DNA of 64,000 nucleotides from Streptomyces sp. S.PB5 (GCF_030403745.1 NZ_JAQMWP010000020.1:124001-188000), one strand, 5' to 3'. Positions 40,140 through 48,567 are shown, counted from the first letter of the stretch. The notes: generated by a model from the letters alone, not told the origin. Numbers and translations are program-made.

Positions 40140-42026
40140 TCACACGGACCGGGTGCCGGCGGGTGACGACAGCGTGTCGCCGCTGTCCGGTGCCGAGTCG
40201 GCCGCTGGGACCTGCGGGCGGGAGTCCTGCCGGGCGTTGTCGCCGAGGAAGCCGCCCGACTGGTGCTTCCACAGCCTGGCGTACGTGCCCTGCCCCGCGA
40301 GCAGCTCCTCGTGGGTGCCCTGTTCGACGACGGTCCCGCGGTCCAGTACGACGAGCCGGTCCATGCCCGCGACGGTGCTCAGCCGGTGTGCGACCACGAG
40401 CGCGGTGCGCCCCTTCATCAGGCGCCACAACGCGTCCTGGATGAGGATCTCGCTCTCGGAGTCCAGCGCGCTGGTCGCCTCGTCGAGGAGCAGCACCGGT
40501 GCGTCCCGCAGGATGGCGCGGGCCAGGGCGACGCGCTGACGCTGGCCGCCCGAGAGCTTCACCCCTCGTTCGCCCACCAGAGTTCCGAAACCGTCGGGCA
40601 GTTTCTCGGCGAACTCCGTGACATGTGCCGCCTCGGCCGCCGCGAGGATCTCCTTCTCCGTCGCGCCGGGCCGGGCGAAGGCGATGTTGTCCCGCAGCGG
40701 GCGGTGGAACATGGCGGGCTCCTGCGGGACGTAGGCGATGAGCGAGCGCAGGTCGATCTGCCGTAGCCGCCGGATGTCCTGGCCGCCGATCAGGATGCGC
40801 CCGCCGTCGATGTCCGACATCCGCAGCAGAAGACGGGTGAGGGTGGTCTTGCCGCCACCGGACCGCCCCACCAGTCCGATCCGCGCACCCGCGGGTACGT
40901 CCAGGTCGAGTCCTTCGAAGATCGGCGCGGCGCCCCGGTGGGCGAAGGTGACGTTGTCGAAGCGGACACCGGAGTCGCACGGGGCGAGCGGCTCCGGATC
41001 CGGCGGGTCGAGCACGGTGGGCGGGTCCAGCAGCAGCTCGGTGAACTGCGCCGCCTCGGTCATCGAGCTCTCCAGGCGCCGGTAGATCTGGTTGAACTCG
41101 AACATGATCTCGGTCGCCTGGGAGTAGTAGGTGAAGGCGACGACGACCCCCTCCACGCCCAGCCCCGGACCGCCGAAGGCGATCGCCACCACCAGCCCCA
41201 GCACATTGGTGGCGACGGACATCGGCGCGATCACGGTGTCGACGCGCAGGTTGCCGTAGTCCCACGACCTCAGTGTCAGCCGTCGGGACTCCGCGACACG
41301 GCTGCGATGCTCGGCTCCTTCCCGTCGTTCGGCAGCGAACGCCCGGATGGTCTCCATGTTCATGAGGCTGTCGGCGACATGGCCGGAGACGCGCGCGATC
41401 GCCGCCTCCCGCGCGTTGACCAGCCGCTGCCGGCGCCGGATCAGCGGGGTGGCGGCCACCAGGGTCAGCACCATCATCACGAGCAGACCGGCGACCAGCA
41501 TCGGCGAGTAGGTCCACAGCACCGCGGCACCGAAGACCAGCGGCACCAGGCTGCCCACGATCCGGTACGTCATCGTGTCGATGAAGTCCTCGAAGCGCCT
41601 GCCGTAACTCAGGACCCGCTTGGTGAGGGAACCCGCGAAGTTGTCGTGGAAGAACGCCGCGTCCTTGGCCAGGAGTTCGTCCATGCCGTCGACGTAGAGG
41701 TGCTCCATACCGAGCGCGGCCACCCGGTTCAGACAGTGCTGGCCGACCCGCCACACGGCCTCGGAGAGCAGCAGAGTCACTCCGAAGGCCAGCACGTACG
41801 GGGCTGCGGAGTCGAGGGTGAGGCCGTCGTCGTCGGCGGCCTGCCCCGCCAGCTTGGCGATCAGCAACGGGGCGATGTAACGGATGCCGATGTTGCCCAG
41901 GGCCGGAAGCAGCAGCGCGGGCAGCGCCAGCCGCCACAACCGCAGCAGTTCGAGGTTGTAGTGGCGCAGCGCCAGCAGGACCGCACTCCTGCCCGGCGCG
42001 GAGCCGTAGGTGTCAGATGTGCCCAT
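40140..42026 (-). CDS. ABC exporter, fused permease and ATPase
   Basis: A 628-residue half-transporter. Six membrane helices lie in residues 20-320. The ATPase domain holds GRSGGGKTT (Walker A), a Q-loop VPQEPAMF, signature VKLSGGQRQRVALARAI, Walker B APVLLLDEATSALD and the H-loop VVAHRLSTV. It should work as a homodimer exporting lipids, peptides or drugs. The frame is open further upstream; the ATG at 42026 starts the usual short N-terminus. It lies between two copies of a palindrome shared with the neighbouring lipoprotein and secreted-protein genes, hinting at shared control. Confidence 0.88.
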   Translation of the reverse strand: MGTSDTYGSAPGRSAVLLALRHYNLELLRLWRLALPALLLPALGNIGIRYIAPLLIAKLAGQAADDDGLTLDSAAPYVLAFGVTLLLSEAVWRVGQHCLNRVAALGMEHLYVDGMDELLAKDAAFFHDNFAGSLTKRVLSYGRRFEDFIDTMTYRIVGSLVPLVFGAAVLWTYSPMLVAGLLVMMVLTLVAATPLIRRRQRLVNAREAAIARVSGHVADSLMNMETIRAFAAERREGAEHRSRVAESRRLTLRSWDYGNLRVDTVIAPMSVATNVLGLVVAIAFGGPGLGVEGVVVAFTYYSQATEIMFEFNQIYRRLESSMTEAAQFTELLLDPPTVLDPPDPEPLAPCDSGVRFDNVTFAHRGAAPIFEGLDLDVPAGARIGLVGRSGGGKTTLTRLLLRMSDIDGGRILIGGQDIRRLRQIDLRSLIAYVPQEPAMFHRPLRDNIAFARPGATEKEILAAAEAAHVTEFAEKLPDGFGTLVGERGVKLSGGQRQRVALARAILRDAPVLLLDEATSALDSESEILIQDALWRLMKGRTALVVAHRLSTVAGMDRLVVLDRGTVVEQGTHEELLAGQGTYARLWKHQSGGFLGDNARQDSRPQVPAADSAPDSGDTLSSPAGTRSV

Positions 42027-42142
42027 GACACTCCCGAGGGTGAGGAAGCGGGCAGTGTCCCGTCGAACGAGGTTCTCAGTCCATGCATTTACGGCGGAGC
42101 GGTGATAATCGGACACTTCGCCGTCACCCCGGGTCCGGCGCT

Positions 42143-42166
42143 GGTCCCTGACATCTGTCAGGGACC
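42143..42166. promoter_or_regulatory. Long palindrome containing CTGACA-N2-TGTCAG (copy 2)
   Basis: GGTCCCTGACA-TC-TGTCAGGGACC has perfect 11-base arms and lies between the divergent ABC exporter and secreted protein genes, 79 bases before the latter. Its core matches the site at 40060-40073. Confidence 0.65.
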
Positions 42167-42244
42167 GTTGAGGACGGCAGCCTTCTAGGTTTCTGGGCGC
42201 ACCCCAACCGGCACCGCTCGACACCCACAGGAGCAACCCAGCCC

Positions 42245-42667
42245 ATGCGCCCCCAGCGATCCCTTTTCGGTGCGGTCGGCACCATGACCCTGGTGCTCGC
42301 CTCCGTCTTCGGCTCCGGTACGGCGCAGGCGGCCTCGTCCGGCACGTCCGCCGTCGCGCCCACGATCTCACCGGCCGCCCCCTCCCAGCTGGTGGCCAAC
42401 GGCGACCACATCACCTGTGGCACAGGGAACTTCTGCGCAGGCGTCTGGGACCCGACGGTCGGGCAGTGGCGGGTCTTCTTCCTTTACGACTGCCACCGCT
42501 ACTACCTGTCGAACTGGCACGGCACGGGCGAGGTCATGAACAGCCAGACCGACAACGCCGAGGCGACGATCTACGGCCAGAGCGGCAACGTCATCCAGAC
42601 CTTCCCGGTCAGCACCGAGAAGCCGGACGTGGACTGGGAGCCGGTCTGGTCGATCCGCAACTGCTGA
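42245..42667 (+). CDS. Small secreted protein, I36-like end
   Basis: A 140-residue exported protein with a signal peptide (residues 1-30, cleaved near AQA-A). The mature part has four cysteines and ends DWEPVWSIRNC. A similar end (YWTPVWYVIAC) closes the protein at the right edge of the window, and both share the cysteine-rich, tyrosine-rich middle (YDCHRYYLSNWHG), so they are probably related small beta-rich extracellular proteins. The function is unknown. It is divergent from the ABC exporter across the 24-base palindrome. Confidence 0.65.
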   Translation: MRPQRSLFGAVGTMTLVLASVFGSGTAQAASSGTSAVAPTISPAAPSQLVANGDHITCGTGNFCAGVWDPTVGQWRVFFLYDCHRYYLSNWHGTGEVMNSQTDNAEATIYGQSGNVIQTFPVSTEKPDVDWEPVWSIRNC

Positions 42668-42724
42668 CCCGGCGCACCACTCCACCCACTCACGGCATCG
42701 GGAGCGCGCGCGGCGGCCGTCGGT

Positions 42725-43591
42725 TCAGTGTCCGCCGTCCGCCTCGACATCGAGGCGCTTGGTGAAGGACCGGCCGCCGTCCTTCGACTCGTACACCCCG
42801 TTCTGCGTCGCGGCCAGGACGCGCTTGGCGTCGACGGCCGTGAGTGCTTGGGGGCCACCGCCCGGAACCGCACCGAGTTCCTGCCAGGTGCTTCCGCCGT
42901 CGGTGCTGCGGGACAGTCCTCCCGAGGTGTCGATCCCGTACAGGGCTTGCTCGGTCGGCCATGAGAGGAAGGCCATCACGGGCTGCTCGGCCGCGGCGAA
43001 GGTCCGGCCGCCGTCGGTGCTGCGGGCCACTCCGCCGGCTGTGGTGGCGAGGACGAGTCCGCGGTCCTGGGGGCTGACCGTGATGTCGAGTGCCTCGATG
43101 GCGGCGCCGTCCGTCCAGGAGCTGCCGTCCTTGCTGGTGCGCAACAGGCCGTTGGTGGCGTCGTACCCGTAGACGGTGTCGTGCACATGGTCCAGGGCAT
43201 GGAAGTCGGATTCGCCGGAGAGGGACAGCGACTGCCAGCTCTTGCCGGCGTCCGTGCTCCTGATCAGGCCTTTGTTGCCGGGACCGCCTTCACCTGCGGT
43301 GGGGTGGCCGCTCGCGTAGAACGTCTTGGCCCCGGTCACGGTGAAACCCATGAAGTCGTCCTTGCTGTCGCCCACGAGGGTGGGCCGACCTTGGGCGTCA
43401 GGGGTGTAGACGCCCTCATGCGTGGCGACGTAGAGGCGCTGGTCGGACGGGTCCAGGCCGAGGCCGTGAATGTGGCTCACGGTGACCCCGGATGTGGCAG
43501 TGCCGGTGTCGTCCGTGCTGCCGGAGCAGGCGGTCAGGGCGAAGGCGAGAGCGACGGCGGTGGCCGCCGTGGCGGTGAGGCGCTGGTTCAT
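42725..43591 (-). CDS. F510_1955-type glycosylhydrolase-like lipoprotein (BNR repeats)
   Basis: A 288-residue lipoprotein. The lipobox is LTAC at residues 19-22. The mature part is a beta-propeller with repeated S-x-D-x-G-x-x-W/F Asp-box units (IRSTDAGKSWQSL, LRTSKDGSSWTDG, ARSTDGGRTFAAA, SRSTDGGSTWQEL, YESKDGGRSFTKR). Proteins of this type, named F510_1955, often lie with DUF305 and DUF6153 genes in copper-related clusters, as here. Glycosidase activity is not shown. It follows the DUF305 gene past a strong terminator, so it probably has its own promoter. Confidence 0.75.
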   Translation of the reverse strand: MNQRLTATAATAVALAFALTACSGSTDDTGTATSGVTVSHIHGLGLDPSDQRLYVATHEGVYTPDAQGRPTLVGDSKDDFMGFTVTGAKTFYASGHPTAGEGGPGNKGLIRSTDAGKSWQSLSLSGESDFHALDHVHDTVYGYDATNGLLRTSKDGSSWTDGAAIEALDITVSPQDRGLVLATTAGGVARSTDGGRTFAAAEQPVMAFLSWPTEQALYGIDTSGGLSRSTDGGSTWQELGAVPGGGPQALTAVDAKRVLAATQNGVYESKDGGRSFTKRLDVEADGGH

Positions 43592-43641
43592 GGGTCCTCG
43601 GTGGGAAGGCGCACGGGCGAGTCGGTCGACGATGAGGAGCG

Positions 43642-43685
43642 GCCGTCCGGGCTCCGCGGCACGAAACCGGCGGAGCCCGGACGGC
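43642..43685 (-). terminator. Strong terminator after the DUF305 gene
   Basis: GCCGTCCGGGCTCCGC and GCGGAGCCCGGACGGC form a perfect 16-base-pair stem with a 12-base loop, 42 bases beyond the DUF305 stop. Confidence 0.85.
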
Positions 43686-43727
43686 TGAGGTGCGACGCGG
43701 CCCGGCCGTGGGCCGCGTCAGCGGGGC

Positions 43728-44375
43728 TCAGAGCCGGTCGAGGATGCTGTTCAGCTGCTCGACCTCGGCGGACTGCCCCTTGACGATGTCACCGGCCAGC
43801 TTCACGGCGTCGGCGCTCTTGCCGTTCTTCTGCTCGTCCTTGGCCATGGCGATCGCCCCGTTGTGGTGGTCGATCATCATCTCCGCGAACATCTTGTCGA
43901 ACTCGGCGCCCTTCATGCCCTTGAGGTGCCCCATGTCCCCGTCCGACATCATGCCGTCACCGCTGCCGTGGTCCATGCCGGGCATGGACTCCATCGCGGT
44001 CGGCTTGTTCCAGGACTCCAGCCAGCCCTTCATCGTCTTGATCTCGGGGTCCTGGGCCTGTTCGATCTTCCCGGCGAGTTCCTTGATCTCCGCGTCGGAG
44101 GCGCGGCCGTCGGCGAGTTCGGCCATCTCCAGGGCCTGCTCGTGGTGCGGGATCATCATCTGCGCGAACGTGACGTCGGCGTCGTTGAAGCCCGTGGCCC
44201 CGGCCTCGGCGGAGGCCGACGCCGAGCTGTTGCCACTGCCGTGGTCCATGCCGGCCATGTCGCCGTCGTCGTCGCCACCACAGGCGGAGAGGAACAGGGC
44301 GCCGGCGGCGACCGCGCCCACGGCGGCGATACGGCGGGCGGGCTTGCGGCGCAGGGCGCGCGTGAAGGAAGTCAT
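43728..44375 (-). CDS. DUF305 lipoprotein, copper-type
   Basis: A 215-residue lipoprotein. The signal ends with LFLSACGG, giving a lipidated cysteine at about residue 32. The mature part is methionine- and histidine-rich (DMAGMDHGSG, SMPGMDHGSGDGMM). It has two copies of the DUF305 signature, FAQMMIPHHEQALEMAELA and FAEMMIDHHNGAIAMAKDE. Paired histidines and methionines are well suited to bind copper outside the membrane. It belongs to the group DUF6153-DUF305-F510_1955, with a CopZ-like gene nearby. Confidence 0.85.
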   Translation of the reverse strand: MTSFTRALRRKPARRIAAVGAVAAGALFLSACGGDDDGDMAGMDHGSGNSSASASAEAGATGFNDADVTFAQMMIPHHEQALEMAELADGRASDAEIKELAGKIEQAQDPEIKTMKGWLESWNKPTAMESMPGMDHGSGDGMMSDGDMGHLKGMKGAEFDKMFAEMMIDHHNGAIAMAKDEQKNGKSADAVKLAGDIVKGQSAEVEQLNSILDRL

Positions 44376-44469
44376 GGTGATTCACCTCGTGTGTCGTTTC
44401 TGGTGCTGTTTCGGCGTACGCGTAGCCGCGGGACCGCGCAGGGGTGCGCGTCCGCGAGAACGGTTCGGC

Positions 44470-44943
44470 CTACAGCCGCAGAACTGACAGCAGGGTGAGA
44501 TCGGGTCTGCGCGGCGGGGGATCGGGCCGCGGTACGGCGGCGAGCTGAGCGAGAAGTTCCGCCAGCCATTCCTCGTGCCGGGCGAACGCCGAGCGAAGGA
44601 GCGCGGCGAGCAGCCACGCGCCGAACAGGACCGCCAGACACAGCGAGAGCATGTCCATGCCCGTGGCGGGCTGGTGGGTGGCCGGAGCCGCGGCGTCCGC
44701 CGCGTGCGTGTCCGCACCCACACGGTCCATGCCTGCATGGTCCAAGCCCGCCGCGGTGCCGACGGGAGCGCTCATCGCGGCGGTGTCCGTCGGCGTGGCG
44801 TGGGAGGCGGTGCTCATGGCGGAGTCGTGCGAGGTGTCCGGGTGGCCCAGGGTGTGCATCGTGAAGATGCCGAGGGCGAGCACGATGACGAGCAGCAGGT
44901 GCCCGAGGGCGCCTCCCGCACGTACGTACCGACTCGCCTTCAC
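44470..44943 (-). CDS. DUF6153 membrane protein
   Basis: A 157-residue protein with an N-terminal membrane segment (LGHLLLVIVLALGIFTMHTLG), a histidine/methionine-containing external linker (DHAGMDRVGADTHAAD) and a second membrane segment (MLSLCLAVLFGAWLLAALL). This is the DUF6153 layout, usually next to DUF305 genes in actinomycetes. A role in metal handling is inferred from context. It lies 94 bases upstream of the DUF305 gene and reads in the same direction, so the two may be co-transcribed. Confidence 0.7.
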   Translation of the reverse strand: MKASRYVRAGGALGHLLLVIVLALGIFTMHTLGHPDTSHDSAMSTASHATPTDTAAMSAPVGTAAGLDHAGMDRVGADTHAADAAAPATHQPATGMDMLSLCLAVLFGAWLLAALLRSAFARHEEWLAELLAQLAAVPRPDPPPRRPDLTLLSVLRL

Positions 44944-45088
44944 TCCGGTCCCGTCCTGGTCCGCTTCCGCTGGTTGTGGATCTCCTGCCCGACACTACCC
45001 AGGCGGTGTCGGGTCTGTCGCATCGGGATACGTATGCCGACCCGCGTTCGTTCGGATCATGCTCGAATGTCGTGGGCCGGGCGGCGGG

Positions 45089-45385
45089 CTACACCGTGCC
45101 GACGAGCTCGTAACCCGCCTCGTCGACGGCGGCGCGGACGGCCTCCTCGTCGAGCGGGGCGGCGGACGTGACGGTCACCTCGCCGGACGCGGCGACGGCC
45201 GTGACCGAGGTGACGCCCTCCAGTGCGGAGATCTCCTCGGACACCGCGCCCTCGCAGTGTCCGCAGGTCATGCCCGACACCTTGTAGACGGCGGTGACCC
45301 CGCCGACCTGGACGTCGGTCGTGGTGCCGGAGTGGCAGGAACCGTTGGGGGAGCAGCAGGAGCCGGTGGTCGTCTGGTCGGTCAT
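45089..45385 (-). CDS. Heavy-metal-associated (CopZ-like) metallochaperone
   Basis: A 98-residue soluble protein. The C-terminal ~68 residues are an HMA domain with the copper-binding site SGMTCGHCEGAV and the ferredoxin-like pattern to the end (DEAGYELVGTV). In front is a separate cysteine-rich stretch, SCCSPNGSCHSG, which could bind further metal. The frame is open far upstream, but the ATG at 45385 is the natural start. A CsoR-type operator lies 79 bases upstream, so copper-induced expression is likely. No copper P-type ATPase adjoins it here. Confidence 0.85.
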   Translation of the reverse strand: MTDQTTTGSCCSPNGSCHSGTTTDVQVGGVTAVYKVSGMTCGHCEGAVSEEISALEGVTSVTAVAASGEVTVTSAAPLDEEAVRAAVDEAGYELVGTV

Positions 45386-45463
45386 GGCTTCATCCTCGGG
45401 TTTCGTTGCGTGGACAGTTGCCGCACGGGGCTGTGTCGCTGTCCCGTCCGTCTCTATCGAGCA

Positions 45464-45482
45464 TATACCCCCTGGGGGTATA
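45464..45482. promoter_or_regulatory. CsoR-type copper operator
   Basis: TATACCCCC-T-GGGGGTATA is a perfect 19-base inverted repeat, matching the G-tract palindrome (TACCCC-N-GGGGTA) bound by copper-sensing CsoR repressors. It lies between the divergent CopZ-like gene (start 45385) and the sigma factor gene (start 45536). Confidence 0.85.
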
Positions 45483-45535
45483 AAGGGAACACTGTGCCTT
45501 TCGGGCGGGAGAGGCGGCGATCCGGCGTGTGGCGC

Positions 45536-46969
45536 ATGACGCGGAAGTGCGAGATGTGCGGGTGTCCGATCCCCGGTGGGGGCGGGCCGGGGCGGGTGGC
45601 GTCGTACTGTTCGCAGGCGTGTCGGCAGCGGGCCGACCGGGAGCGTCGGCAGGCCGGGGGTGGTTCCGCCAGGGAGCTGGTCTCCGATCTCGGCGACCGG
45701 TCGGGGCGGCTGCGGCTGGAGCCCGGTATCGCGTTCCACGCCGATGTCGAGGCGCTCTCGGGGCGGTTCGCGCAGCTGCGGCGGCTCGCCCGGCAGGCGG
45801 GACAGAGCGGCGAGGGCGGCGACGGGGCCGTGGGTCCCGCGGACGCGCCCGGTGTCGTCGGCGCGGAATTCGTCACGCCGGGGCGCGTGACGAATTCCGG
45901 CCCCGCCGTGGACGACTTCGGCGCTCTCGTCGAAGGGCATCAGCGCGAGCTGCGGGTGCACTGCTACCGCATGCTGGGTTCCTGCGGCGAGGCCGAGGAT
46001 CTGACACAGGAGGCGTTCCTGCGGGCTTGGCGGGCGCGGGAGACGCCGGGCGGGGTCGGCGATGTGCGCGCCTGGTTGTACCGGATCGCCACCGACCTCT
46101 GCCTCGACTTCCTGCGCAAGTACAACCGGCGGTCGGCCTGCTGCGAACCGGTACCGGGCATGGACTCCGGGGACGGGGCGCCGTCAGCGCGGCTGCCGTG
46201 GCTCCATCCGTTCCCCGACGACCGGTTGCCCGAGACGCCCGTGCCCCGGCACGAACCCGATGACCAGGCCGTCGCGGGCGAGACCCTGGAGCTGGTGTTC
46301 CTGACCGCCATCCAGAGACTTCCGCCCCGGCAGCGGGCGGCGGTGATCCTGCGCGATGTCGCGGGCCGGTCGGCCGAGGAGACCGCTGACCTGCCGGGCT
46401 CCAGCCCGGCCTCGGCGAACAGTGCCGTACGGCGCGGCCGGGCAGCTCTGCGCCGGGCGCTGCCCGAGTGGGCGCCGACGCTCCGGCCTGCGCGGCGCGC
46501 ATCTCCACGTCGTGCCCGAGAAGGCCCTCGGGCACGTGCAAGCCGGCTACGCGCCGTCGTGCTCTGCGTGCAGGGAACGGACCATGCTCTGCAGGACCCG
46601 GAACGCTTCCGACTGCTCGGTCTCGGTCAGGCCGGAGAGCATTCTGGCCTCGACGGACCGGACAGCCGCGCTCGCCTGCTCAAGGCTCTGCCGGCCGCGA
46701 GGCGTGAGGCGCGTGGGAAGCGCCTTGCCGACGGGCGCCTGGGTGGGCCTGGTCACGTGGCCGGCCCGTTCCAGGGCCTGGAGCAGCACGTTCATCGTCT
46801 GCCGGGTCACGAACGCGCCGCGTGCGAGCTCGGAGTTCGACAAGCCGGGCCGCTGCGCCAGCAGTTCGAGGCAGGAGTAGTGCGTCACGCTCATCCCGAG
46901 CGGCCGCAGCACTTCCTCCATGGCCGTGCGCAGGGCGCTCGACGCTTCTTTGAGCAGGTAGCCCAGTGA
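45536..46969 (+). CDS. ECF-type sigma factor with N-terminal zinc-ribbon-like motif; 3' end abnormal
   Basis: The first 38 residues are CEMCGCPIPGGGG ... SYCSQACRQRADRERRQ, a zinc-ribbon-like module. Sigma region 2 follows (FGALVEGHQRELRVHCYRMLGSCGEAEDLTQEAFLRAWRARE, read in parts as MLGSCGEAEDLTQEAFLRAW). Region 4 is at about 235-305 (LTAIQRLPPRQRAAVILRDVAG, ... NSAVRRGRAALRR). In SigJ/TIGR02960-like factors a SnoaL-like domain comes next. Here the frame instead runs through the terminator hairpin of the convergent MarR gene and along its antisense strand to 46969. The natural 3' end therefore seems lost from about 46480, and the protein beyond it is probably not native. A CsoR operator stands in front. 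Confidence 0.6.
   Translation: MTRKCEMCGCPIPGGGGPGRVASYCSQACRQRADRERRQAGGGSARELVSDLGDRSGRLRLEPGIAFHADVEALSGRFAQLRRLARQAGQSGEGGDGAVGPADAPGVVGAEFVTPGRVTNSGPAVDDFGALVEGHQRELRVHCYRMLGSCGEAEDLTQEAFLRAWRARETPGGVGDVRAWLYRIATDLCLDFLRKYNRRSACCEPVPGMDSGDGAPSARLPWLHPFPDDRLPETPVPRHEPDDQAVAGETLELVFLTAIQRLPPRQRAAVILRDVAGRSAEETADLPGSSPASANSAVRRGRAALRRALPEWAPTLRPARRASPRRAREGPRARASRLRAVVLCVQGTDHALQDPERFRLLGLGQAGEHSGLDGPDSRARLLKALPAARREARGKRLADGRLGGPGHVAGPFQGLEQHVHRLPGHERAACELGVRQAGPLRQQFEAGVVRHAHPERPQHFLHGRAQGARRFFEQVAQ
46511..46536 (-). terminator. Terminator after the MarR gene
   Basis: CGTGCCCGAG and CTCGGGCACG form a ten-base-pair stem with an AAGGCC loop, 11 bases past the MarR stop. It lies inside the run-on part of the sigma factor frame. 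Confidence 0.75.
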
Positions 46970-47005
46970 CGTCTCCAGGTCGATGCCGACTCCGTCTTGA
47001 CTCAT
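46547..47005 (-). CDS. MarR-family transcriptional regulator
   Basis: A 152-residue winged-helix regulator: YLLKEASSALRTAMEEVLRPLG dimer helix, LAQRPGLSNSELARGAFVTRQTMNVLLQALER recognition helices, and a wing with GKALPTRLTPRGR. The ATG at 47005 overlaps the first base of its own operator. Two operator copies (47005-47020, 47033-47048) cover the promoter region between it and the divergent VOC gene, so it almost surely represses both. Confidence 0.88.
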   Translation of the reverse strand: MSQDGVGIDLETSLGYLLKEASSALRTAMEEVLRPLGMSVTHYSCLELLAQRPGLSNSELARGAFVTRQTMNVLLQALERAGHVTRPTQAPVGKALPTRLTPRGRQSLEQASAAVRSVEARMLSGLTETEQSEAFRVLQSMVRSLHAEHDGA

Positions 47006-47048
47006 GTCAGTATTCTGACATAGCTTGCTGCGTGTCAGAAAACTGACA
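47005..47048. promoter_or_regulatory. Two MarR operator copies
   Basis: TGTCAG-TATT-CTGACA (47005-47020) and TGTCAG-AAAA-CTGACA (47033-47048) have identical perfect six-base arms and lie 28 bases apart, between the divergent MarR and VOC genes. Confidence 0.85.
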
Positions 47049-47076
47049 TGGGAATGCGGAAACAAGGAGCGTCACC

Positions 47077-47445
47077 ATGCCCGCCACCGGCCCCGACTTC
47101 ATCTCGTTCCAAGTACGCGACCTCGACGCCTCGCAGGCGTTCTACGAGCGCTACCTGGGCCTCGTCCGCTCACCGGCCGGACCTCCGCACGCCGTCGTCT
47201 TCGAGACGAAACCGATCGCGTTCGCCGTCCGCGAGGTCATACCCGGCACCGATCTCGCCTCCGTCGCACAGCCCGGCATCGGTGCCGCGTTCTGGTTCCA
47301 CGCCACCGACGTCCAGGCCATCCACGACACGCTCCTCGCCGACGGCCACACCATCGTCTCCGCACCGATCGACGGCCCCTTCGGCCGGACCTTCACCTTC
47401 GCCGACCCCGACGGCTACCAGGTCACACTCCACGACCGCGGCTGA
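47077..47445 (+). CDS. VOC-family (glyoxalase/bleomycin-resistance-like) protein
   Basis: A 122-residue protein with one vicinal-oxygen-chelate unit made of two beta-alpha-beta-beta-beta modules: FISFQVRDLDASQAFYERYLGL and IGAAFWFHATDVQAIHDTLLADGH, ending FTFADPDGYQVTLHD. Members are dioxygenases, glyoxalases or drug-binding proteins. It is divergent from the MarR gene across two operator copies, which suggests induction by a small molecule that the MarR protein senses. The real substrate is unknown. Confidence 0.85.
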   Translation: MPATGPDFISFQVRDLDASQAFYERYLGLVRSPAGPPHAVVFETKPIAFAVREVIPGTDLASVAQPGIGAAFWFHATDVQAIHDTLLADGHTIVSAPIDGPFGRTFTFADPDGYQVTLHDRG

Positions 47446-47544
47446 CGCCGTCCTTTTCCCCGTGGTGCGCGCCGGCGGTGTCGACGGATCAGGCGTGCGG
47501 GCGCGCCGGGCTCACCGCATCCCGTGCACGGCCTCCCACCAGGC

Positions 47545-48567
47545 TCAGCGCCAGCCCAGGCCCGGAGCGACGTGGGTCAGGATGCTCTCGATCACGTGGG
47601 CGTTGTAGGCCACTCCGAGCTGGTTCGGCACGGTGAGGAGGAGTGTGTCGGCGGCGGCGACCGCTTCGTCCTCGGCGAGCTGCTTGACCAGCACGTCGGG
47701 CTCGGCGGCGTAGGAACGGCCGAAGATGGCGCGGGCGTCGCCGTCGATGTAGCCGACCTGGTCCTTGGAGTTGCCCTCACGGCCGAAGTAGGCGCGGTCG
47801 CGGTCGTCGACCAGCGCGAAGACGCTGCGGCTGACCGACACCCGCGGCTCGCGGGTGTGACCCGCTTCCCGCCAGGCCTCGCGGTAGGCCTCGATCTGCT
47901 TGCGCTGCTGGACGTGCAGCGGTTCGCCGCTCTCGTCGTACTTGAGGGTCGAGCTCTGCAGGTTCATTCCGAGCCTGGCCGCCCACGCCGCGGTGGAGTT
48001 CGATCCGGAACCCCACCAGATACGGTCCCTGAGGCCTTCGGAGTGCGGTTCGATGCGCAGCAGGCCGGGCGGGTTGGAGAACATCGGGTTGGGGTCGGGC
48101 TGTGCGAAGCCTTCGCCCGTCAGTACCTCGAGGAGGCGCTCGGTGTGGGCACGCGCCATGTCGGCGTCGGTGGCCCCTTCGGCCGGCAGATGCCCGAAGT
48201 GGCGCCAGCCGTCGATGACCTGCTCCGGGGATCCCCGGCTGATGCCGAGCTGCAGCCGGCCACCGGAGATCAGGTCCGCGGCGCCGGCGTCCTCGGCCAT
48301 GTACAGCGGGTTCTCGTAGCGCATGTCGATCACGCCGGTGCCGATCTCGATGCGGCTGGTGCGCGCGCCGATGGCGGCGAGCAGCGGGAACGGCGAGGCG
48401 TACTGCCGCGCGAAGTGATGGACGCGGAAGTACGCGCCGTCGGCGCCCAGCTCCTCGGCGGCCACCGCGAGGTCGATCGCCTGGAGCAGGGCGTCCGAGG
48501 CAGAGCGCGTCTGGGAGTGCGGCGATGGCGTCCAGTGTCCGAAGGACAGGAACCCGATCTTTTTCAT
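47545..48567 (-). CDS. LLM-class flavin-dependent oxidoreductase
   Basis: A 340-residue luciferase-like monooxygenase (bacterial luciferase fold) that uses reduced FMN or F420. Family features are KKIGFLSFGHWTP at the start, FRVHHFARQYASPFPLLAAI, and IGTGVIDMRYENPLYMAEDAGAADLISGGRLQLGI in parts (DLISGGRLQLGISRGSPEQ). The ATG at 48567 starts with MKKIGF. The gene follows the HxlR gene by 76 bases in the same direction and is probably under its control. Confidence 0.85.
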   Translation of the reverse strand: MKKIGFLSFGHWTPSPHSQTRSASDALLQAIDLAVAAEELGADGAYFRVHHFARQYASPFPLLAAIGARTSRIEIGTGVIDMRYENPLYMAEDAGAADLISGGRLQLGISRGSPEQVIDGWRHFGHLPAEGATDADMARAHTERLLEVLTGEGFAQPDPNPMFSNPPGLLRIEPHSEGLRDRIWWGSGSNSTAAWAARLGMNLQSSTLKYDESGEPLHVQQRKQIEAYREAWREAGHTREPRVSVSRSVFALVDDRDRAYFGREGNSKDQVGYIDGDARAIFGRSYAAEPDVLVKQLAEDEAVAAADTLLLTVPNQLGVAYNAHVIESILTHVAPGLGWR

